This document shows, piece after piece, positions 58,931 through 64,000 of a stretch of 64,000 nt of DNA. Source of the stretch: Microbulbifer sp. ALW1. Lineage in GTDB: Bacteria > Pseudomonadota > Gammaproteobacteria > Pseudomonadales > Cellvibrionaceae. The position numbers and the translations under genes are program-made. The notes under the pieces were generated by a model, which was given only the letters and a program-made list of their open reading frames with translations, ran no database searches and had not been told where the DNA came from. Positions within the stretch are counted from its first letter, which is position 1. Each line of letters opens with the position of its first letter. Location of the stretch: the NCBI RefSeq assembly GCF_009903625.1, contig NZ_CP047569.1, positions 144,001 to 208,000 on the forward strand, in the 5' to 3' direction.

Positions 58931-59268
58931 CGTGACCTGCGATTTATTTCTTATCGGGTACAGGTGTGTCGGTACTGCCGGGCCCCGGGATACAGCGGGC
59001 ATCCAAACGCATGGCAGACCAAATTGGTCATACCATGCTACCAACAACCGGTCAGCGGGTGCAAACGGTCTTTGCAGATTTACCCTGGCTGGAGCCTGGC
59101 GAGAGCTCCCGGCAAGTGGCATCGGGGACATCCCTCCCCAAGACGGCGACAGGAAAAACGCTGTAGACCCGCAACTTGCGGTGAATATTACGCCAAAACG
59201 GCGCATTTTTAACCTGTTAATTCACAAGCGGCTCGACCACCGGGCCTGACCAGCCGCCGCAAGCCTGC
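58931..59268. other. Intergenic promoter region of TRAP operon
   Basis: No gene. It contains the overlapping GntR-type palindromes at 59012-59036; no clear terminator for the kdgK gene is seen beyond a short hairpin around 59265-59279. Confidence 0.5.
59012..59036. promoter_or_regulatory. GntR-type operators upstream of TRAP operon
   Basis: TTGGTCATACCAT (59024-59036) matches the TTGGTnnTACCAA pattern at 12 of 13 palindrome positions; a second overlapping copy with a shorter spacer (ATGGCAGACCAA) begins at 59011. Confidence 0.65.
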
Positions 59269-60264
59269 TCAGCAGGCCTCGGCTTCCGGCGCCTCTGCAG
59301 CAGCAGCCAGATACTCAGCGCGCGGAATAATGGCGCCGCGGTGGCCGATAACCCGCGCGGCACAGCGGTTGCCCGCAGCGATGGACTGTTGCGGGCTGGC
59401 ACCCTGCAAACGGGCCGCCAGGTAACCGGCATTGAAAGAGTCGCCAGCGCCAGTGGTATCCACCACACGGCTGACCGGGGGCACGTCGATGGCGGTCAGT
59501 TCGCCGTCGAGCTGCAGCAACACCGGCTCGGCGCCGCGCTTGATCACCAACTCCACCACACCCGCCCTGGAATTGCGCTGTACACACTGGCCCGCGCGCT
59601 TGTCGCCCCACAGCGCCTGCTCGTCCTCAAAGGTCAGCAGCGCCATATCGGTCACGGCCATAAAGGCGGCCACCGCTTCCCGCGCCTCGTCGGCAGACTT
59701 CCACAGGCGCGGGCGATAGTTGCTGTCGAAGGCCACACGGCCGCCAGCGGCACGGTATTCCTTGAGGAACGCCAGCAGTTCGACGCGGGCATCCGCGCTC
59801 ATGATGGCAAGGGTGATGCCAGACAGGTAGAGGCAGTCCATCTCGCGCAAATGGGCCTTCAGCGCCTCGCGGCGGTCCGCATCCGCAAACAGCTCCCGGG
59901 CCGGGGCCTGGTCGCGCCAGTAGGTGAAGTAGCGCTCGCCGTCTGGCGTGTTCTGAATCATGTACAGGCCCGGGCAGCGGCCCGGCATGCGCGCGATGGC
60001 GCTGGTATCAATCCCCTCCCCGGCCAGGCGAGTGAGCACTTCCTCACTGTAGGGGTCATCCCCCAGCAGGGTCACGTAGCTGACACTGACACCGCCGCGG
60101 GCGATATACACCGCGGTGTTGTAAGTATCCCCGGCGTAGGACTGCGCCAGCAGCGGCTTGTCGCTGCCTGCCTGCCCCTGAACCGACGCCTGCGGCGCCA
60201 GTTCCACCATGACTTCTCCCAGTGCTGCCAGCTTCACGGCGTCCACCTCTGTCGTTTCTAACAT
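59269..60264 (-). CDS. kdgK: 2-keto-3-deoxygluconate kinase (PfkB family)
   Basis: The enzyme has 331 residues from the ATG at 60264; upstream extension to 60405 covers the operators. PfkB-family motifs are LAALGEVMVELAP at the start, QSYAGDTYNTAVYIARGG (sugar-binding lid), GRVAFDSNYRPRLW, and the ATP/catalytic loop VVDTTGAGDSFNAGYLAARL with the catalytic Asp. The GGDxxNTA-like and DxNxRxxLW patterns are those of KDG kinases. It phosphorylates 2-keto-3-deoxygluconate to KDPG, the point where uronate pathways join. The gene is divergent from the GntR-type regulator. Confidence 0.88.
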   Translation of the reverse strand: MLETTEVDAVKLAALGEVMVELAPQASVQGQAGSDKPLLAQSYAGDTYNTAVYIARGGVSVSYVTLLGDDPYSEEVLTRLAGEGIDTSAIARMPGRCPGLYMIQNTPDGERYFTYWRDQAPARELFADADRREALKAHLREMDCLYLSGITLAIMSADARVELLAFLKEYRAAGGRVAFDSNYRPRLWKSADEAREAVAAFMAVTDMALLTFEDEQALWGDKRAGQCVQRNSRAGVVELVIKRGAEPVLLQLDGELTAIDVPPVSRVVDTTGAGDSFNAGYLAARLQGASPQQSIAAGNRCAARVIGHRGAIIPRAEYLAAAAEAPEAEAC

Positions 60265-60324
60265 CGTTGTATTTATCGTCGTCTGCCCAGCAGATATGCA
60301 CCAAGGCCTTACCGAATTTTTGCA

Positions 60325-60337
60325 CAGGTATAACCAA
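60325..60337. promoter_or_regulatory. GntR-type operator near kdgK
   Basis: CAGGTATAACCAA, or TTGGTTATACCTG on the minus strand, matches TTGGTnnTACCAA with two mismatches. It lies 61 nt upstream of the kdgK start. Confidence 0.6.
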
Positions 60338-60406
60338 TTTGGCCGCACAAGGCAACTGCGGTAGCGCCTGCCCATAGAAGACTGGGCAAATTTCACCCAA
60401 CCCAAA

Positions 60407-60419
60407 CTGGTAATGCCAC
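60407..60419. promoter_or_regulatory. GntR-type operator between kdgK and regulator
   Basis: CTGGTAATGCCAC resembles TTGGTAATACCAA with three differences and keeps the TGGTnnnNCCA frame. Confidence 0.5.
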
Positions 60420-60704
60420 CTTACCAGATTATTCAGGTTTTCTACTGGATTGCAACTGAATTGCTCTCGATTGCTCGCAATTGCTTCACGCCAACGGACA
60501 AACTCTGCGAACAACTTCTATGGCTGGCAGGAATTCGCTAGAATCGTCAGGATATTGGGACTGGTGGTCAGACAGGTTGCATCCTCGATGGCCCTGGCAC
60601 TCACCATTGAGCGCAATTTGCCGTTAAATGTCCCCAACCTGGGGCTGCGCCGGTCGCAGCCCGATTTATTCACAGACCGTATTCATATACAGGGGCGCGA
60701 ACCC

Positions 60705-61412
60705 GTGGAACTGCAAGCAGTAAAAGCCGAAAGACTCTATTTAAAGGTTGCCGAGCAGCTCTCGCGACTTATCACCAATGGGTCCATCAAACCCGGTGAG
60801 CGCCTGCCCTCCGAGCGGGTACTGGCGGAAAAACTGGGGGTCAGCCGCCCCACCATTCGCGAAGCAATGATTGCCCTGGAGATTTCCGGTGTTATCGAGA
60901 TCCGCACCGGCTCCGGTATCTACGCCACACAAAAACAGTACCAGCAGTCGCAACCAGAAATTGGCGATAAAGGAGTTGGCCCCTTCGAGATTCTGGAAAC
61001 CCGCTTCATCATTGAGTCGGAAGCCTGTGCATTGGCGGCGGCCCGCATTAGCAGCGAGCAAATCCGTGAGCTGAAGCAGGCAGTCAAGGAAATGGAAGAA
61101 GAAGAGACCCGTGCGGACGCTTCAGAAAAGGCCGACTGGAAATTCCACAGCATTATTGCCGAGGCTTCCCAGAACACTGCGATCATCGGTATCGTCAACT
61201 GGCTGTGGGAACTACGCAATCAGTCGGAGCTCAGTACCGGCTTTATGGAGCGACTGCGCGCAGAGGGCGTTCACCCGTCAATCGAAGATCACCGCAAGAT
61301 TATTCTGGCACTGGAACAGCGCAATCCGGAAAAGGCACGCGCGGCCATGCGCAACCATATCGACAATGCCACTGCGGCAGCGGCAACCTATTTTGAGCAG
61401 GAGCCAGTGTAA
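60705..61412 (+). CDS. GntR/FadR-family regulator of hexuronate use (ExuR/UxuR-like)
   Basis: The regulator has 235 residues from a GTG at 60705, nine nt after AGGGG; upstream in-frame starts (60588, 60450) would add a non-conserved leader. The winged HTH reads RLYLKVAEQLSRLITNGSIK, LPSERVLAEKLGVSRPTIRE and GVIEIRTGSGIYA. The C-terminal FCD domain has its metal-type residues in ETRFIIESEACALAAA, DWKFHSIIAEAS, EDHRKIILAL and MRNHIDNA. It is divergent from kdgK and close to uxuB. Palindromes of the TTGGTnnTACCAA kind near the pectin genes resemble E. coli ExuR/UxuR sites. The effector is probably a hexuronate or KDG; this is inferred. Confidence 0.85.
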   Translation: MELQAVKAERLYLKVAEQLSRLITNGSIKPGERLPSERVLAEKLGVSRPTIREAMIALEISGVIEIRTGSGIYATQKQYQQSQPEIGDKGVGPFEILETRFIIESEACALAAARISSEQIRELKQAVKEMEEEETRADASEKADWKFHSIIAEASQNTAIIGIVNWLWELRNQSELSTGFMERLRAEGVHPSIEDHRKIILALEQRNPEKARAAMRNHIDNATAAAATYFEQEPV

Positions 61413-61485
61413 ACTGGCGCGCTGCACCCGGTAACACAGAACTCAGCAACACACAGAACCCGGTCGCGCACCGCCGTGCGGTGTG

Positions 61486-63036
61486 CTATCGGGTTTTGGC
61501 AAGCAGCACAGCAAGCGCTGACTTCACCCCACCCTCGATCATCAGCGCCAGCTGATCCCGCACTCCATCTACAAAGTCTTCACTCTGCAGCAGAGCCCCG
61601 GGCACGATACCTGAATGGGTCAACAATGCCGCAACATGGTCCTGCGCGGGAAAGCTTTGCTGATCTTTCTGGCGTTTGAGCATTGCCACCAGTGGCTGCG
61701 CCGCAGGGTCCCGCGATTCGAACCCTTTTTGCGAAAAAGTTCCTAGGAACATTGTCGCAAGCCAGGCAGCCACAACCCCCGTCAACAACGGACTCTGTTG
61801 GCCGCGCTGAAGTCGTTCGATCATCGGCTCAAGGATACGCTGAGGCAATTTCTGGCTGCTGTCAGACGCCACCTGCTGGCAGGTGTAAGGTACCGCGGGA
61901 TTGGAGAAACGGTTAAGCAAGGTGGAGCAGTATTGCTCGAAGTCGATATCCGGCAGCGCTACGAGCGTCGGCAATATCTCTTTCTGCATCAACGCCATCA
62001 CAAACGCTCTAATTTGCGCATCCGTGGCCGCCTCGTAAATACAAGTGTAGCCACTTAGCGCACCCAAAAACGCCAGCGCCGAGTGACTGCCATTTAGCAG
62101 ACGTAATTTCATCCGCTCATAGGGCGCGACATCGGCGACCACGCTGACGCCTACCGAACGCCAGTCCGGCGTGGGCGCAACAAAGTTACCTTCGATCACC
62201 CACTGGCGAAAATCTTCACTCAGAAGACAGGCGGTATCGCGGTAGCCCACACGCTGCTGGATGCTCTCGGCAATGGGCTCGCTGGTAGCGGGCACCATGC
62301 AATCCACCATGGTGCTGCAGAAACCGATTTCCCGCAGCATCCAGGTCGCCAGACCGCTGTCTTGCAGGCGCGCGGCAGTCAACAGGCAATCCCGCAGCAA
62401 TGCGCCATTGTTCGGCAGGTTGTCGCAGCTCAAAAGATTGAAACCGGACAGTCCTCGCTCGCGGCGCAGGCGACAGGCCGCCAGCAAAAAGCCCACCAGG
62501 GTTTTTGGCGCTCCCGGGTGCAACACGTCGTGCTCAATATCGGGATGGGACAGATCCAGGGCTCGACCACCTGGCTTCAGGCAATATCCTTTCTCGGTGA
62601 CAGTCACTGTCACCACATGGGTAGACTCTGAAGTCAGCGCCTCAATAACCGCATCGGGACTTTCCGGCGCAACCAGAACCTTTGCCACCGACCCGATCAC
62701 ACGCAGATTTTCTGTACCCGATGCGCGCTCGCACAGGGTGTAGAGACAGTTCTGCGACTGCATCCGATCCCGTACATCCGGATTGCGCAGACTTACCGCA
62801 GTGATACGCCAGTTGCCACCGAACTTGCGCAATACCTCATCCACGTACACCGCCTGATGTGCGCGATGAAAATTGCCGATACCAATATGCACAATGCCAC
62901 AACCCGACTCCGCAGGGTTGTAGCCGGGCATGAGCACCCCGTTGCCGAGGGTGCTCTGTTTTTCAGAAACCGACTTGAGAAACTGCAGATACAGCTGTGA
63001 TGCCTGCGCGGCAGGCTGCTTCGATAAAGCAGGCAT
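61486..63036 (-). CDS. uxuB: D-fructuronate reductase / mannitol dehydrogenase family (UxuB-like)
   Basis: The enzyme has 516 residues. Signatures are CGIVHIGIGNFHRAHQAVYV (nucleotide-binding), TVTEKGYCLKPGG, FNLLSCDNLPNNGALLRD and the catalytic KLRLLNGSHSALAFLG, whose Lys, Asn and His form the active site of this long-chain dehydrogenase family. It reduces D-fructuronate to D-mannonate with NADH, next to the mannonate dehydratase gene 11 nt upstream on the same strand. Mannitol-type polyol activity is possible in the family, but the pairing with uxuA supports fructuronate. Confidence 0.88.
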   Translation of the reverse strand: MPALSKQPAAQASQLYLQFLKSVSEKQSTLGNGVLMPGYNPAESGCGIVHIGIGNFHRAHQAVYVDEVLRKFGGNWRITAVSLRNPDVRDRMQSQNCLYTLCERASGTENLRVIGSVAKVLVAPESPDAVIEALTSESTHVVTVTVTEKGYCLKPGGRALDLSHPDIEHDVLHPGAPKTLVGFLLAACRLRRERGLSGFNLLSCDNLPNNGALLRDCLLTAARLQDSGLATWMLREIGFCSTMVDCMVPATSEPIAESIQQRVGYRDTACLLSEDFRQWVIEGNFVAPTPDWRSVGVSVVADVAPYERMKLRLLNGSHSALAFLGALSGYTCIYEAATDAQIRAFVMALMQKEILPTLVALPDIDFEQYCSTLLNRFSNPAVPYTCQQVASDSSQKLPQRILEPMIERLQRGQQSPLLTGVVAAWLATMFLGTFSQKGFESRDPAAQPLVAMLKRQKDQQSFPAQDHVAALLTHSGIVPGALLQSEDFVDGVRDQLALMIEGGVKSALAVLLAKTR

Positions 63037-63047
63037 ACACCTTCCCC

Positions 63048-64000
63048 CTAGCCGACAGTTTTCAGTGCGTGGATGACGCCGCGCAACTCCGCCAATCCCT
63101 TGAGACGCCCCACGTACGAGTATCCGGGCTTTGCCGAACCTATTTGCAGCTCATCGGCCATCAGATGGCCGTGATCCGGGCGCATGGGAATCTCACAACA
63201 ATTTCCAGAACCGCGACGGCGTTTTTCCTCGTCCAGCAACGCGCGGATCAACCCGACCATGTCGTTGTCGCCAGCAAGATGATCGGACTCGTAAAAAGAC
63301 CCGTCCGCTTCCCGGATGACATTGCGCAGGTGCACGAAATAAATACGCTCGGCAAACTCCCGCGTCATCGACACCAGGTCGTTGTCTGCGCGCGCGCCAT
63401 AAGATCCCGCACACATGGTGAGCCCGTTGGACGGACTGGGATAGGCAGCCAGTAGTGCACGCGCATCATCCGCCGTCGACACCACCCGCGGCAGGCCAAA
63501 CAGGGAGAAGGGAGGATCATCCGGGTGGATACACATTTTCACCCCGACAGATTCTGCCGCGGGAATGACTTCCCGCAAAAACAGGAACAGGTTTTCCCGA
63601 TAGCGGTCGGTGCCCAACGCATTGAACAGCTCAATAGAGCGTCGGATGCCGTCGCGGTCGTGAGATCCTTCACCGCCCGGGAGACCGGCAATAATATTGC
63701 GCTCCAGTTGCGCGAGCTCATCGTTGCTTTTCGTTTGCAGATAGGTTTCCGCCCTTGCCAGCACTTCCGGAGGGTAATCACCCTCGGCACCCGGGCGCTT
63801 CAGCACATGAATGTCATAGGCCGCAAAATCGGCCATTTCAAATCGCAGGGCCTGGCTGCCATTTGGCAGGGTGTAATTCAGATTGGTGCGGGTCCAGTCC
63901 ACCACCGGCATAAAGTTGTAGCAGATGGTGGTGACCCCGGCTTTTCCGGCATTGATCACGGACTGCCGGTAGTTCTCGATCATCCGCTCAAAGTCACCGG
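63048..64000 (-). CDS. uxuA: Mannonate dehydratase (UxuA), C-terminal part, cut by right edge
   Basis: The visible 317 residues start GDFERMIENYRQSVINAGKA at the edge and run to the stop at 63048, so the N-terminus is outside the window. UxuA features include ICYNFMPVVDWTRTNL, VKMCIHPDDPPFSLFGLPR (metal-binding His and the PDDPP motif), LTMCAGSYGARADNDL, YFVHLRNV and EIPMRPDHGHLMADEL. It dehydrates D-mannonate to 2-keto-3-deoxygluconate, the substrate of KDG kinase. It is the upstream partner of uxuB. Confidence 0.93.
   Translation of the reverse strand, partial: GDFERMIENYRQSVINAGKAGVTTICYNFMPVVDWTRTNLNYTLPNGSQALRFEMADFAAYDIHVLKRPGAEGDYPPEVLARAETYLQTKSNDELAQLERNIIAGLPGGEGSHDRDGIRRSIELFNALGTDRYRENLFLFLREVIPAAESVGVKMCIHPDDPPFSLFGLPRVVSTADDARALLAAYPSPSNGLTMCAGSYGARADNDLVSMTREFAERIYFVHLRNVIREADGSFYESDHLAGDNDMVGLIRALLDEEKRRRGSGNCCEIPMRPDHGHLMADELQIGSAKPGYSYVGRLKGLAELRGVIHALKTVG

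Larger units (their letters stand above)
60265..60704. other. Divergent promoter region between kdgK and GntR genes
   Basis: It contains two operator-like palindromes (60325-60337 and 60407-60419). An in-frame extension of the regulator gene to 60450 is open, but its text does not look like this family's N-terminus. Confidence 0.5.

Noticed and set aside
1..64000. tRNA or rRNA genes
   Set aside because: Scanning by eye found no cloverleaf-like sequence with a proper T-loop and acceptor end, and no ribosomal RNA landmarks.

Overview
The window looks like the chromosome of a marine, plant-polysaccharide-degrading gammaproteobacterium of the Cellvibrio/Saccharophagus/Microbulbifer type. The evidence is secreted enzymes with long poly-serine or Pro-Glu tethers, many TACGGG-type lipoboxes, large TonB-dependent receptors paired with CAZymes, and oxidative pentose and hexuronate pathways. 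The genus is an inference; no rRNA or other marker gene is present.

Positions 1-19,400 hold a D-xylose oxidation block. It encodes a sugar porter with a Gfo/Idh oxidoreductase, a TonB-dependent receptor, a large secreted di-haem cytochrome with repeated ligand-binding-like domains, an SDR dehydrogenase, a LacI-family regulator, an SMP-30 lactonase, an FAH-family dehydratase, an aldehyde dehydrogenase and an IlvD/Edd dehydratase. Together these form a complete Weimberg route from D-xylose to 2-oxoglutarate. Five copies of one 18-bp palindrome (AATGTAAACGTTTACATT and close variants) tie the receptor, cytochrome, SDR/LacI pair and lactonase operon into one apparent regulon.

Positions 19,500-23,700 carry small housekeeping and hypothetical genes: an FMN reductase, a DUF2061 protein, DUF3592-like proteins, an SGNH-type esterase, a TrmH-type methyltransferase and a GNAT acetyltransferase.

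Positions 23,715-35,132 are an AT-richer array of about 15 gene cassettes, all on the minus strand, each followed by an attC-like recombination site. No integron integrase is visible, so this is a CALIN (cluster of attC sites lacking an integrase). One attC has been split by an IS1182-family element at its core site. Cassette products include small membrane proteins, a GNAT enzyme, a secreted lipase-like protein, a SUKH-like protein, an MBOAT-like fragment and a protein with an HEPN-like motif. A patch of ~19-bp degenerate repeats lies at the array's leading edge.

Positions 35,300-64,000 are a pectin/hexuronate utilisation locus: three PL1 pectate lyase genes (one encoding two PL1 domains), a modular pectin methylesterase, a surface lipoprotein sharing a module with a pectate lyase, a TonB-dependent receptor, a TRAP transporter, KDG kinase, a FadR-type GntR regulator, fructuronate reductase (uxuB) and mannonate dehydratase (uxuA, cut by the right edge). 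Recurrent TTGGTnnTACCAA-like palindromes upstream of several of these genes suggest an ExuR/UxuR-like regulon. An alkylsulfatase gene on the opposite strand interrupts the cluster. Extracellular pectin would be de-esterified and cleaved at the cell surface, uronates imported by TBDR and TRAP, and hexuronate carbon funnelled through KDG to KDPG; the aldolase and the galacturonate-specific uxa/kdu genes are not in the window.
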